A DNA stretch of 64,000 nucleotides from contig PGCO01000013.1 of NCBI GenBank assembly GCA_002786355.1, forward strand, positions 186,001 to 250,000, written 5' to 3'. Source of the stretch: Sediminibacterium sp. FEMGT703S (GTDB lineage Bacteria; Bacteroidota; Bacteroidia; Chitinophagales; Chitinophagaceae). Under the pieces are notes generated by a model. That model was given only the letters and a program-made list of their open reading frames with translations. It made no database searches and was not told the origin of the DNA. A program made the translations under genes and the position numbers. Below, piece by piece: positions 44,483-53,472 of the stretch (positions are counted from its first letter, which is position 1; every line of letters begins with the position of its first letter).

Positions 44483-44626
44483 TCTAACGATTTCTAAAGC
44501 TTGAAAGTAATATTTGGCTTTCGTTTTTGGGCTTCCAAATCTATCGGTTTCAAATGCTGCTATGACTATTTTGTTTGTTCTTTTAATAGCCGATGTTACA
44601 ATAAAAACGAGTTTAATATTTTTTTC
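44483..44626 (-). pseudogene. Decayed copy of the lipoprotein gene at 34515-34946
   Basis: TCTAACGATTTCTAAAGCTTGAA, followed by AGTAATATTTGGCTTTCGTTTTTGGGCTTCCAAATC, matches the 3' end of 34515-34946; after about 65 bases the match jumps to the middle of that gene (CAAATGC.GC.ATGA.TATT ... GT.CAATAAAAACG.GTTTA). About 200 bases are deleted between. The duplicated gene therefore moved about 10 kb away and then decayed next to repeat B. Confidence 0.65.
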
Positions 44627-44670
44627 AGGTAGCGTAACAGAACTGCGTCAAATACATGCATATTTGCGTG

Positions 44671-45279
44671 TTAATCCTTGTTTAAACTATCTTTTTTCTC
44701 AATCCTAAATCGATAATTCGAATCAAAAATACCTTTTACGCCTTTCAACTTTTTAAAACTTGAATCTTTCATTATTGGCAATAAAATTTTTGGCTTTAAT
44801 AAAGTGGATTCAGGAATTTCTTGTATAAGTATAATACTGTCTAAAACAGGAATAGTTTGTTCTACAGAATCTAAGATTTTCTTTCTGTAATCTGGCATAT
44901 CATGAAACCCTTTTTTTATAACCGGCTTGGCTGTCTTTTTTAAAATTGTTTCAACTTTAAATTTTTCATTTTTTTCTGAGCTTGTGGTTACATGTATTGA
45001 AGACTTAGATACGGGCTTTTGAATTCTTTTACTTCGGATAAAAAGAACAGATACAATAAAGGCTGTAATAAAAAAGAATATTACTACTTTTATTATATTA
45101 GTAAGTAATAACGTATTTGAGTTTGTATTTATTTTTTGATAAGAATCACTTTCATCAAATTTAGCATCTGCTTCGAGCATTCCTTCGATTCGAGACCAGA
45201 TAGCATCCTCCATCCTAGGTATATGAAGCTGCGGCAACTTGCCAACAATCTGTTCTTCATATGGAAGTAATTTTTTCAT
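44671..45279 (-). CDS. Probable anti-sigma-type membrane protein
   Basis: 202 residues. Soluble N-terminal part (about 1-58; PYEEQIVGKLPQLHIPRMEDAIWSRIE), one TM (about 61-80, IIKVVIFFFITAFIVSVLF), then a charged periplasmic tail. No zinc-finger HxxxCxxC is present. It starts one base after the ECF sigma gene stop and is translationally coupled to it, the usual place for an anti-sigma factor. Function is inferred mainly from position and topology. Confidence 0.5.
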   Translation of the reverse strand: MKKLLPYEEQIVGKLPQLHIPRMEDAIWSRIEGMLEADAKFDESDSYQKINTNSNTLLLTNIIKVVIFFFITAFIVSVLFIRSKRIQKPVSKSSIHVTTSSEKNEKFKVETILKKTAKPVIKKGFHDMPDYRKKILDSVEQTIPVLDSIILIQEIPESTLLKPKILLPIMKDSSFKKLKGVKGIFDSNYRFRIEKKDSLNKD

Positions 45280-45280
45280 A

Positions 45281-45820
45281 TTATATATCTGATGCTAATC
45301 GTTTTTGTAGAATTCTCCGGGCTTCACTGAGATGCCACTTACTTGTTCCTGTGCTAATTTTTAGTTGTTCTGCTATTTCACGATGGTTAAACCCATCAAT
45401 TACATACATCACAAAAACCGCATGTGTAGCTGGTGGTAGTTTTTGTATCTCAGCCATTATTTCATTTGCCCTAATAGCGTGTATCGCATGATTGGTAACA
45501 GTAGGGTTTTCTGCTGCTTCAATAAGTACGTCATCAAATTCATTTCGGCTCTTTATATGATCCAATGCCGCATTAATAATGATTCGCTTCACCCATGCAT
45601 GAAATATTCCTTTACGCTTATCGTAACTCTTTATACTTCTAAATATTTTATAAAATGCATGACTTAAAATATCCGAAGCATCATTTTCGTCTCGTGAATA
45701 ACGCAAGGCAATAGCCATAGAAAAACCATACAATTTACGGTACAATTGTTCCTGGGCTTTTCGTTCACCCTCTTTACATCTGTCTATTAGCAGTAATACA
45801 TCAGTTTCCTGCTCTTGCAT
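45281..45820 (-). CDS. RNA polymerase ECF sigma factor
   Basis: 179 residues. Region 2 (about 20-90: YRKLYGFSMAIALRYSRDENDASDILSHAFYKIFRSIKSYD with region 2.4 KGIFHAWVKRIIINAALDHIK) and region 4 (about 115-170: IQKLPPATHAVFVMYVIDGFNHREIAEQLKISTGTSKWHLSEARRILQ). ECF factors bind core RNA polymerase and direct it to a specific promoter. It is followed by the candidate anti-sigma protein and preceded by two related exported proteins, forming a five-gene run 47967 to 44671. Confidence 0.92.
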   Translation of the reverse strand: MQEQETDVLLLIDRCKEGERKAQEQLYRKLYGFSMAIALRYSRDENDASDILSHAFYKIFRSIKSYDKRKGIFHAWVKRIIINAALDHIKSRNEFDDVLIEAAENPTVTNHAIHAIRANEIMAEIQKLPPATHAVFVMYVIDGFNHREIAEQLKISTGTSKWHLSEARRILQKRLASDI

Positions 45821-45845
45821 TAATAAAAATATAAACTAATCATAA

Positions 45846-46715
45846 TTAATATCCAATACCTGTACTTGTTACTCGTCTTAATAAAATTGCCGATGCAGAA
45901 GCTGCGATAGCTAGTTTAGCTGGTTTATCTAATTCACGGTACATCCAAACTATTTTTCCTCGGGTATCTATAATGGCACAAACTCCATCTTCATTCCGAA
46001 GTTCAAAGGCTGCTGGTATCGGAATAGGCAGGGTTTGTTCCTTCCCATTATCGGTAACAAATGTTTGAATTTTTATAGCCCTTATGGTAATAGTATCCTT
46101 TTCATTGGTCAATATTCCTTCTTCCCTTATATCTTCTCGTTCAAAAAAATTTCTCTTTTTTGTGTGGTTAAAACTACTGTATAATAGTAAATTCCATGGC
46201 ATTTTATAAGATACAGATTGTACATCAATTAATGCAGAGAAAGAATACTGAAAATTCTTTTCGATACTATTCACATTAAAATCACCAAATGATCTGTTTC
46301 TAAAATTTTGGTACCTAGTTTCTTCCTTTGTCCTTCGTTCTAATCCAAAAACTTCGGCAGCAAGATTGCCATCCGTAATTGTGAAGCTAAATTTATCTTT
46401 CTGGGTAGATGTTGTATTCATAGTGCCTACATTAAATGCTCTCAAAAGTCTTTCTTCTGAAGTAACTCCAGTATTTCTATCAAGTCGGCCTTTAGTAACA
46501 TTCCACCCTCTTTTAATTTTTGATGTTTTATAAGAACCAAAACTGAGGGCTTTTCTCCCTGCACCATTATTTCTAATACCTGATATAGGCAGCCTTTCTG
46601 CCTGTTCCTCAAATATTTTGGGAACAGACATGTGAATTTTAACAGACATACATGAAGCCAAAGAAATAATTATACTAAATGAAATAAATTTCTTAAAAAA
46701 TGAGTTCACTCTCAT
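45846..46715 (-). CDS. Lipoprotein related to its upstream neighbour, unknown function
   Basis: 289 residues. Lipobox SLASC. Contains SFGSYKTSKIKRGW, the counterpart of AGYQTSKIRR in the upstream protein, and a late segment SVSYKMPWNLLLYSSFNH; ends with a small hydrophobic patch (AKLAIAASASAILLRR). Similar short elements at equal positions suggest an old tandem duplication. Overlaps the upstream gene by 4 bases (ATGA) and precedes the sigma factor by 25. Function not recognised. Confidence 0.6.
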   Translation of the reverse strand: MRVNSFFKKFISFSIIISLASCMSVKIHMSVPKIFEEQAERLPISGIRNNGAGRKALSFGSYKTSKIKRGWNVTKGRLDRNTGVTSEERLLRAFNVGTMNTTSTQKDKFSFTITDGNLAAEVFGLERRTKEETRYQNFRNRSFGDFNVNSIEKNFQYSFSALIDVQSVSYKMPWNLLLYSSFNHTKKRNFFEREDIREEGILTNEKDTITIRAIKIQTFVTDNGKEQTLPIPIPAAFELRNEDGVCAIIDTRGKIVWMYRELDKPAKLAIAASASAILLRRVTSTGIGY

Positions 46716-47503
46716 AAATAAGTTTTTTGACGGTATATATTTTGTCTTATAGTTAGTATAACTGCTGCTGCTGCAATTACATTTTTTATTCCTTCATTAA
46801 GTTCATCTTTAATCCAGAACTTCCGATCAGCTTCTTTAACACTTACTGCGGCTATAATTTCTCCATGATATTTAAACGCATAAACCATATCCATACTCGT
46901 AAAAGAAGGGTCTTGTGATTGAGCATTAACATTTTGTTTCAAAAGTAAATTTTTGAGTTCAAAATTCAACTCTTCCTCTTTTCTGATAAGCTTTCCTTTC
47001 TGTGGCTTTTCATTAGTAGCATTTAAGTTTGTGGCAAAAAAAGTCCATTTATTAGCTGTATCATTATTGGGCGCGATTACTGCAAGAAATAGGTCTTCAT
47101 TTTTTTCGCCCCAAAAGCTTGAATCTTGTTGGCCTAAAAGCGTAAATGCCTCTCTTACTTTAAGCCTACCACTGCATTCTGCAGTTAATGTAACTCCATC
47201 ATCATGAGTTAATGTAAACCTGAATACATCTTTAGCACGGTATCTTTCTTTATATTGAAAAGGAATCTTTTCAAAACGAAGAATAGTATTAAAAGGATTG
47301 ATTGTTCCAAAAAGGTTAATTGAACCAAGTGTGCGCCTGATTTTTGAAGTTTGATAGCCTGCAAAACGGATATTCCTTGAAAAAGGATTTTGTCTGCCAA
47401 AAATTTTGTGAGGGGTTAAATTCGTTTTTAAGGCTTGCATATCAGACTGGGCAGCAGAAAGCTGCCAGGAGACTTGCAAGAAGAATAAAAATAATAATCT
47501 CAT
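46712..47503 (-). CDS. Exported protein, paralogue of 45846-46715
   Basis: 263 residues. Signal peptide ending LSAAQ. Elements RNIRFAGYQTSKIRRTLGSINLFG and a C-terminal EGIKNVIAAAAVILTIRQNI, whose hydrophobic end mirrors that of the downstream protein. No motif of known families. Overlaps the next gene by 4 bases. Confidence 0.6.
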   Translation of the reverse strand: MRLLFLFFLQVSWQLSAAQSDMQALKTNLTPHKIFGRQNPFSRNIRFAGYQTSKIRRTLGSINLFGTINPFNTILRFEKIPFQYKERYRAKDVFRFTLTHDDGVTLTAECSGRLKVREAFTLLGQQDSSFWGEKNEDLFLAVIAPNNDTANKWTFFATNLNATNEKPQKGKLIRKEEELNFELKNLLLKQNVNAQSQDPSFTSMDMVYAFKYHGEIIAAVSVKEADRKFWIKDELNEGIKNVIAAAAVILTIRQNIYRQKTYL

Positions 47504-47529
47504 TTTTTGTTAATAAAAGTTCAAAAAGT

Positions 47530-47967
47530 TTAACGAATAAAGGTATTTCTAGTTTCTTTGATAATCCCAGCGTCTTTTTCCGAAATAAGTACTTTCAGTT
47601 TGTTAGTGTCAAAATATAAAATTTTGTTTTCTATACCTCCTATTATAATGGCTGTTCCGTCATTATTAAACTTCCATGATTGAGTTTCCAGCACTGGATT
47701 TAGGCTGGCACAGGCAATGGGACCTTCACTATAAACTATTGTAAAATCAGCATTAAATTTGAAACGATTATCCTTAATACATGCTGGGAATTGAGGGAAA
47801 ACATCTTCCCAGGGCCCATTGCCTTTTCTTTCTTCAACTTTTTGTGCTACCCATTCTTGAGAAGTAAGCAATTGCATTTTTTCACTTAGTGAATTGTTTG
47901 TCGGTTTTTCCTTTTTACAAGAAACTAATACAAGAATGAGACTTATAACTATTAAATTTCGATTCAT
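47530..47967 (-). CDS. Lipocalin-like lipoprotein
   Basis: 145 residues. Lipobox LVLVSC (Cys about 17). The pattern LTSQEWVAQKVEERKGNGPW ... FKFNADFTIVYSEG ... QSWKFNNDGTAIII is that of Bacteroidota lipocalin-like/META-type lipoproteins. It is the first gene of the run to the sigma factor, but is separated by 26 bases and could be independent. Confidence 0.55.
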   Translation of the reverse strand: MNRNLIVISLILVLVSCKKEKPTNNSLSEKMQLLTSQEWVAQKVEERKGNGPWEDVFPQFPACIKDNRFKFNADFTIVYSEGPIACASLNPVLETQSWKFNNDGTAIIIGGIENKILYFDTNKLKVLISEKDAGIIKETRNTFIR

Positions 47968-48134
47968 TGTTTTGATTTTTTTGATAATAATTTAATTCAC
48001 CTAGGAACTTATAACAAATACCCATTTCAACTGGAAAGGGTTGGGTAGAATTGAAATATTTACGAATATAAAAATACTCATGAATTAAAAAATTTGGCTG
48101 AGCACCAGTTGGCTTTAACCCTAAAACTTTCTAG

Positions 48135-48335
48135 GAGCCAATTCCTTCTTTTTTATCTTTTTCTCAATACCGCCTACCACTTGCAATTTTTGAGCTCTCT
48201 TTAAATGCAAAAAAATCCACCAATCAAAATTTTGTTTTTATAACTGCGGGAATAGTGTTTCTTGCATCGTTTGTAATGATCATTGGAATCATCACGATAT
48301 CACTTAGTAAAGGGATACCCAAAATAATAATTTAG
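48135..48335 (+). pseudogene. Possible remnant of a membrane-protein gene
   Basis: A 66-codon frame without start, open from a TAG at 48132 to a TAG at 48333. It reads as a helical segment SQYRLPLAIFELSLNAKKST, then a clear TM (NFVFITAGIVFLASFVMIIGI). Looks like the tail of an inner-membrane protein but I cannot name it. Otherwise the gap 47968-48352 shows nothing. Confidence 0.3.
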
Positions 48336-48352
48336 TTTTAAAAAGCGCTTAG

Positions 48353-49069
48353 ATGAATTCTAATAAAAAAACAGCCAGACTTGCAGGGATTTTATATTTA
48401 ATTGTTGTATTAACAGGTATATTCAACTTAGTTTATACTCCTAGCCAACTAATCGTATGGGATGATCCTGCTATTACACTTAGAAATATAACTGAGCGCG
48501 AAATGTTGTTTCGATTTGGTATGTTCAGTGGCTTTATTTGTTACTTAGCTTTTTTGCTTCTTCCGTTTGTATTGTTTAAACTATTTAGCCCTATCAACAA
48601 AACTCATGCTATTCTTATGGTAACGTTTGCCGTGGTAAGTGTGCCTATTTCCTTTAGTAACATGCAAAATAAATTTCAGATTTTGACACTGCTTTGGAAA
48701 GCGAATGACTTAGCTATACTTGATCCTCTTACCTTGCAAACCCAAGTAATGTTTTACTTACGTTCTTATAATTACGGTAATCAAATCGCATCTATCTTTT
48801 GGGGGCTTTGGCTATTTCCTTTAGGATTCTTGATATATAAATCTAGATTGATTCCAACGGTTTTAGGTATTTTATTAATGCTTGGTTGTTTCGGATATCT
48901 AATCAATTTCACTGGTAGTTTTCTAATCCCAAATTACAGTAAGCTAATCTTCTCCAAATATGTTTCCCTTCCTGCAAGTATAGGTGAAATATGTACTTGC
49001 TTGTGGCTGTTGATCATGGGTGCAAAAGACTATATTGAAAAAAAGAATTTTAATAGAGAGTCTATCTAA
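48353..49069 (+). CDS. DUF4386-family membrane protein
   Basis: 238 residues. Starts MNSNKKTARLAGILYLIVVLTGIF, the DUF4386 signature, and has six or seven TM helices (second segment YLAFLLLPFVLFKLF; later IFWGLWLFPLGFLIYKS, VLGILLMLGCFGYLI). DUF4386 proteins are uncharacterised inner-membrane proteins. Ends 4 bases from the 3' end of the convergent serine-hydrolase gene. Confidence 0.85.
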   Translation: MNSNKKTARLAGILYLIVVLTGIFNLVYTPSQLIVWDDPAITLRNITEREMLFRFGMFSGFICYLAFLLLPFVLFKLFSPINKTHAILMVTFAVVSVPISFSNMQNKFQILTLLWKANDLAILDPLTLQTQVMFYLRSYNYGNQIASIFWGLWLFPLGFLIYKSRLIPTVLGILLMLGCFGYLINFTGSFLIPNYSKLIFSKYVSLPASIGEICTCLWLLIMGAKDYIEKKNFNRESI

Positions 49070-49072
49070 GGA

Positions 49073-50254
49073 TTACTTATTAAGTAACAAACCTAGTTTA
49101 CACAAAGTAGTATATATATTGAAGTATTTAATTTCTTCGTCATCTTTCATACTGGTATTGAAGAAGATAATCACTCCAACTTCTTTGTTAAGATCAGATA
49201 ACATAAATGTTCTTACACCTGGGTCGGAACCATTATGCCCCATAGCTGCACCATTCATTTTGGTAGACCAATAAATACCAGAATTTAGCTTTTTAGTAGA
49301 AGGTACATTTACGGGTCTATTACTGTCGGTATATTGAAAACGAATCAATTCATCGGTCGTAGACTTTCTTAGTAAACGTCGATTCTCATACATTCCATCA
49401 TTCAGCAACGCTATAAAAAACTTTGCTAGCTCTTCTACCGTTGTGCGTACGCCTCCATCCGGATACGTGATGCCTTCATACCAATCTTGTTTTGTTAACT
49501 CAGCCCCCTTTCTCTTGTAGAGTTTTGTATGTTTTTTAATATCAATTTCGTTCAATGACCAACCAATCGCTTTCATATTCAACTGGTTAAAAATTATTTC
49601 TTTAGAATACGCTTGTAATGTTTTTTTAGATACACATTCAACTATGTAGCCAGCGAGACCTGTAGCGATGTTGGAGTAAGAGCGGAATGTACCAGGCTTG
49701 TATGGTAAAAAATTTTCCTTTGCATAATATTTACCTCCAGCCAAAAAATAGTTGCGTAAAAAACTGCCTAAGGCTTCTGGCTTTTTACGTCCATATACAT
49801 AAACAGTATCATCGTAAAAGGGATATCTATCCGCTAATCCCGAAGTATGTGTTGCTAAATGACGGAGAGTGATTTTATCGTTAGGGAAATCAGGATTAAT
49901 TACTTTAAAAGGAAGGTATGTATTAATATCTTCATCAAGGTTCAGTTTACCTTCTTCTACCAATTTCATAATACATACTCCTGTAAAAGTTTTTGTTATT
50001 GAACCTGTATTCATGATTGTACTGGTTAAAAAAGGCTTTCTTGTATCCAAATCGCTATATCCATAGCCTTCCTTCCAAATAACTTTACCCTTTGCCACAA
50101 TAGCCGCACTCATTCCGACAATACCTGAAGAATCGAATAAGTCTTGCATGTGCTTAGTATAAAAAGCCACCGAATCAGACTGTGCTTTACTATCACTTAA
50201 CAGCAGTAAAACAGCCATAAAAAAGTTAAATCCACTCCTTTTTATTATTCTCAT
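49073..50254 (-). CDS. Exported serine hydrolase (beta-lactamase fold)
   Basis: 393 residues. Signal peptide ending SDSKAQ. SxxK motif in MNTGSITKTFTGV, LATHTSGLADR, YxN in FRSYSNIATG and the third motif HNGSDPGV. Predicted periplasmic or outer-membrane-associated hydrolase of the class C beta-lactamase/penicillin-binding group; real substrate unknown. It is divergent from the Lrp gene, which may regulate it. Confidence 0.9.
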   Translation of the reverse strand: MRIIKRSGFNFFMAVLLLLSDSKAQSDSVAFYTKHMQDLFDSSGIVGMSAAIVAKGKVIWKEGYGYSDLDTRKPFLTSTIMNTGSITKTFTGVCIMKLVEEGKLNLDEDINTYLPFKVINPDFPNDKITLRHLATHTSGLADRYPFYDDTVYVYGRKKPEALGSFLRNYFLAGGKYYAKENFLPYKPGTFRSYSNIATGLAGYIVECVSKKTLQAYSKEIIFNQLNMKAIGWSLNEIDIKKHTKLYKRKGAELTKQDWYEGITYPDGGVRTTVEELAKFFIALLNDGMYENRRLLRKSTTDELIRFQYTDSNRPVNVPSTKKLNSGIYWSTKMNGAAMGHNGSDPGVRTFMLSDLNKEVGVIIFFNTSMKDDEEIKYFNIYTTLCKLGLLLNK

Positions 50255-50362
50255 TTCTTCATATTTTACAGCAAATCTCCTTACTCAGTTACAATCAAAT
50301 TAACTTATTTGTAGTGTTTTATTGGTTAATTTAGGCGTTAAAATAAAAAAAATGCAAAAAAA

Positions 50363-50824
50363 ATGCATGGAATCGACGAAATAGACAAACAACTTATTCG
50401 ATTAATTCGAAAGAACAATAAGTTAACCGCTGAAGAGTTGAGTAATAAGGTGGCGCTTAGCATCAGTGCCATACAGCGTCGAATAAAAAGATTTCGAGAC
50501 GAAAAAATCATCGTATCAGATATCGCAGTTATATCAAAAGAAGCGATGGGTAAAGCAGTTTCTTGCATCATTGAAGTATCGCTTCACTTTGGCGAATCGA
50601 AAGTAATCGACAAATTTAAAAAACAAATGACAGCTTTACCTGAAGTACTGCATTGCTACTACGTTACCGGTAATATTGATTTTTTTATTCTGATTAGTTT
50701 AACCGATATGCATGCTTACGAAGCTTTTTCGAGAAAATATTTCATGGACAACCCCGATGTAAAGCAGTTCTCCACTCATGTACTTATTGATACAGTAAAA
50801 TTCGAGCATGGTATATTGCCTTAG
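50363..50824 (+). CDS. Lrp/AsnC-family transcriptional regulator
   Basis: 153 residues. N-terminal helix-turn-helix (MHGIDEIDKQLIRLIRKNNKLTAEEL; SAIQRRIKRFRDEKII, about 1-60) and a C-terminal RAM/AsnC ligand-binding domain (about 70-150; EVLHCYYVTGNIDFFILISLTD). It senses an amino acid or related ligand and forms oligomers on DNA. Divergent from the exported serine hydrolase with a 108-base shared region. Confidence 0.92.
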   Translation: MHGIDEIDKQLIRLIRKNNKLTAEELSNKVALSISAIQRRIKRFRDEKIIVSDIAVISKEAMGKAVSCIIEVSLHFGESKVIDKFKKQMTALPEVLHCYYVTGNIDFFILISLTDMHAYEAFSRKYFMDNPDVKQFSTHVLIDTVKFEHGILP

Positions 50825-50864
50825 TTTTGTTTAACTACAAACTTTAGTGGGATTTATAATTCTT

Positions 50865-51350
50865 CTACTTTATGAGAAACACTTCATAACTCACTTTGCC
50901 TCCTACTATACTTCCTGTCCCAACTGCAACTATATAGTTTAGCCAGTCGTATTTTTTAGAAGCAGTTTGGAAGGTAGGCGTAATACGCCAATAGGTGGTT
51001 TTATCCAATTTGTTGTGCACTATACCCGTATAAGAACAGGCAATTAATTCGGCATCGTCTGTTTCAAGAATTAATCGAACATCGAGTTTATTGGTCAAGT
51101 CATCTACTTTTAGAAGCCAATCTTCCCCAACTGGCTTTACCTTTCCTTTTATTTGTGGCCCCTCAAAAGTTCCGCCTTTTATCGCATAGGCAATCCTTGT
51201 TCCATATGGTGACTTACCAACATCCAATGGTTTCTCAAGGTCGAGTGTTATTTTATACAAAAATTCCGATTCTAATTTTTGAGCATAGGTGCACACCGCA
51301 AGAAACATCATTGCAAATAACAATACACCGTACTTAGTTCTAAATTTCAA
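50865..51350 (-). CDS. Exported protein of unknown function
   Basis: 161 residues beginning at a TTG (the next in-frame start would cut into the signal). Signal peptide ending AVCTYAQ, mature domain with strands LDLEKPLDVGKSPYGTRIAYAIKGGTFEG and YWRITPTFQTA, and a C-terminal VGGKVSYEVFLIK, a pattern reminiscent of DUF3237-type proteins (beta-rich, G-T-R and Y-x-V-F). Convergent with the Lrp gene. Function unknown. Confidence 0.55.
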   Translation of the reverse strand: MKFRTKYGVLLFAMMFLAVCTYAQKLESEFLYKITLDLEKPLDVGKSPYGTRIAYAIKGGTFEGPQIKGKVKPVGEDWLLKVDDLTNKLDVRLILETDDAELIACSYTGIVHNKLDKTTYWRITPTFQTASKKYDWLNYIVAVGTGSIVGGKVSYEVFLIK

Positions 51351-51480
51351 AATGTAGATTTATTTTTAATAAAGTTATAAATTTTGTATTTCTAAAATCA
51401 CTATTAATTAAGAAAATCGACGATTTTACGTGCCAGTTTGCTACATAAGACCTAAAATATTACCCTAACCTTATGACATG

Positions 51481-51806
51481 TTTAAAAGATAGCTTTTATT
51501 GGATCTTGAAACATATGCAAAAAGGAATCAACTGCTGAGGTTGATTATCTATTTCAGTACGATGGATTAATCATACCCATTGAAGTTAAGTCTGGTAAAG
51601 AAGGCATCCTAAAATCATTACATAGTTTCATGGACATAACTCCACACTATATGGCTATTCGATTTTATTCAGGTTAATTAAAAATTACAGAAGCCATTAC
51701 ACAAAAAGGTAAGCAATACAAAATACTCAACCTACCATACTATCTAGGTTCGCAAATTGAGAACTTTATTGCTTGGTTTATCCAAACAAAAAAGCCAGCT
51801 CCTTAG
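51481..51806 (+). pseudogene. Remnant of an ATP-binding protein with DUF4143 C-terminal domain
   Basis: The frame from about 51530 reads KESTAEVDYLFQYDGLIIPI, then EVKSGKEGILKSLHSF and PHYMAIRFYSG, then a TAA, then LKITEAITQKGKQYKILNLP and YYLGSQIENFI to a TAG at 51804. AEVDY ... IPIEVKSG ... KSL..F is the characteristic end of the DUF4143 domain of archaeal/bacterial AAA-type ATPases. The upstream part (51481-51529) is in a different frame and the ATPase body is missing. Dead gene. Confidence 0.65.
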
Positions 51807-51827
51807 AACTGACTTTCTGAATTCATT

Positions 51828-51900
51828 CCTTTATGAGTAGAGCATCGCATGATTGGGTTGGTAATGAAGGGAAGAGTGTTCATGGAGGGATTAGGTCATG
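51828..51900 (-). pseudogene. Truncated copy of the 118-codon repeat gene
   Basis: CCTTTATGAGTAGAGCATCG and GGTTGGTAATGAAGGGAAGAG match the part around 58970-59045 and 60633-60860 of the same gene family. It shares with copy 58822-59055 the deletion junction GGTTGGTAATG-AAGGGAAG, in which about 160 bases of the intact gene are missing. So both derive from a deleted ancestor. Confidence 0.5.
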
Positions 51901-51916
51901 ACATGAGTTGTCGGTC

Positions 51917-53443
51917 CTAATCCATAATCATAATAGCGGCTAATTGTGCAATTGAGTCCCAAAGATTTTGTAATCGCACATTTTCATTTTCGGAATGCTG
52001 GTTGTTGTCATGGTTCACCAAGCATAAATTAATTACTTTAGCATTAAGATGTTTTTCAAAAAGGTAAAGTGGCAGACTTCCTCCTGAGGTAGGCTCTAAT
52101 ATGAGTTGCTTATTTGTAGTTGATTGAACAGCTTTGATTACCTGCTGTGAAATTGGAAGATCTAAAGGCGTTCTTTGTGCATTATATCCTCCATTGACCA
52201 TTTTAAATTTTGCAATTTTTGGATATTGAAATCTTTCCTCATCAGTAGGGTCACGATCTATAACAAAAAATCCCTGTTCAATAACATGCTTTTTCAACAA
52301 ATCAACTTGCTTTAAATAGTTGGTGCCCAGTACCTGACGTAAATCAAGAGTGGCTTTAGCTTCAGTAGTAATAACATTGCTTGCATTATCTTCAACATCT
52401 GCACATTTAATTCCATTGATATTAAGTGATGGCCATTCAAAAGTTTCAAAGAGTGACTTACCTCCTCCGTCCGGTTTATTGATTCCCAATTCTTTTCTCA
52501 TTTGTAGGTCAACAGATGGGATAGCCTTGTATGCATTTTTCTCTGAGGCTGAAAATGGTATTACATCATCATAGTATCCTTTTATTTTTACCATACCATC
52601 CTCGTCTTTCATGCTAGCAAGTAATTTGGACATTGATAAACATGGATTAGGCGCCCAATTGCCATAATGCCCACTATGCAGAGGACGCTTGGGGCCATAC
52701 ACAGTTAAATCAACGTTCACATCGCCTCTAACTCCAAAATCTATCATAGGCAATCCGGATTGATGCACAGGGCCATCTCCAATCAACCATAAATCAGCTT
52801 TTAGTAAATCTTTGTGTTTATCAAGAATTTCTGCAAGATGCAATGAGCCAATCTCTTCTTCCCCCTCAAAGAAAAATTTGATGTTATTTTTTAGTTTTAC
52901 CCCAGTTTTCACTAAGGCATCGTATGCATTTATAATCGTCATTACACCAGCTTTGTCATCGGAACTACTTCTACATGAAATTCTCCATTCTGGATTAAAG
53001 GGTTGTCCATTTGTTGGAAAGGAAATAATTTTTCCAGCCTGTTCAATAGATTTATCTAATAAAACGGGTTGATAAGGTTTAATCTTAGGATGCCATTTTT
53101 CAGGACTGACCGGCTGACCGTCATAATGCGCATAAAATATAATTGTTTGTACAGCACCAGGCACAATGACTTCGCCATATACTGCTTTTGGGCTTCCTTT
53201 AGTATTGGATTCAAGCAATTTTGTTTTAATGCCTCGCTTTTTTAACATTGCTTCAATGAAAAGAGCATTTTTATCGATGTTGATTTTATCCAATGCATAG
53301 TTTGGTATAGACAATAGGCTAAAATATTCTTTCAAGATTTCGCCTTCATGTTGAGAACGATATTGTTGTACTTTTTCAATGGCTGTTTGTGCAGCAACCA
53401 ATTGGTGTGTAAATAACAGAATTGTAAAAAGAAAATGCTTCAC
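51917..53443 (-). CDS. Exported M20-family metallopeptidase (dipeptidase type)
   Basis: 508 residues beginning at GTG. Signal peptide ending LVAAQ. Zinc-peptidase motifs: FYAHYDGQP (His/Asp metal ligands, about 105-113), SSDDKAGVMT (bridging Asp), FFEGEEEIGS (catalytic and metal Glu pair), DFGVRGDVNVD (inserted dimerisation domain), and a distal His in LVNHDNNQHSENEN. Typical M20 peptidases cleave N-terminal residues or dipeptides in the periplasm. Starts 30 bases after the esterase gene 53473-54597 and probably belongs with it. Confidence 0.92.
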   Translation of the reverse strand: MKHFLFTILLFTHQLVAAQTAIEKVQQYRSQHEGEILKEYFSLLSIPNYALDKINIDKNALFIEAMLKKRGIKTKLLESNTKGSPKAVYGEVIVPGAVQTIIFYAHYDGQPVSPEKWHPKIKPYQPVLLDKSIEQAGKIISFPTNGQPFNPEWRISCRSSSDDKAGVMTIINAYDALVKTGVKLKNNIKFFFEGEEEIGSLHLAEILDKHKDLLKADLWLIGDGPVHQSGLPMIDFGVRGDVNVDLTVYGPKRPLHSGHYGNWAPNPCLSMSKLLASMKDEDGMVKIKGYYDDVIPFSASEKNAYKAIPSVDLQMRKELGINKPDGGGKSLFETFEWPSLNINGIKCADVEDNASNVITTEAKATLDLRQVLGTNYLKQVDLLKKHVIEQGFFVIDRDPTDEERFQYPKIAKFKMVNGGYNAQRTPLDLPISQQVIKAVQSTTNKQLILEPTSGGSLPLYLFEKHLNAKVINLCLVNHDNNQHSENENVRLQNLWDSIAQLAAIMIMD

Positions 53444-53472
53444 ATATTTAATTTAGGACTACTAAAAATAAC

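Noticed and set aside
44514..44708. 64-codon plus-strand frame near 44.6 kb
   Set aside because: It is the antisense of the decayed lipoprotein copy and the end of the anti-sigma candidate.
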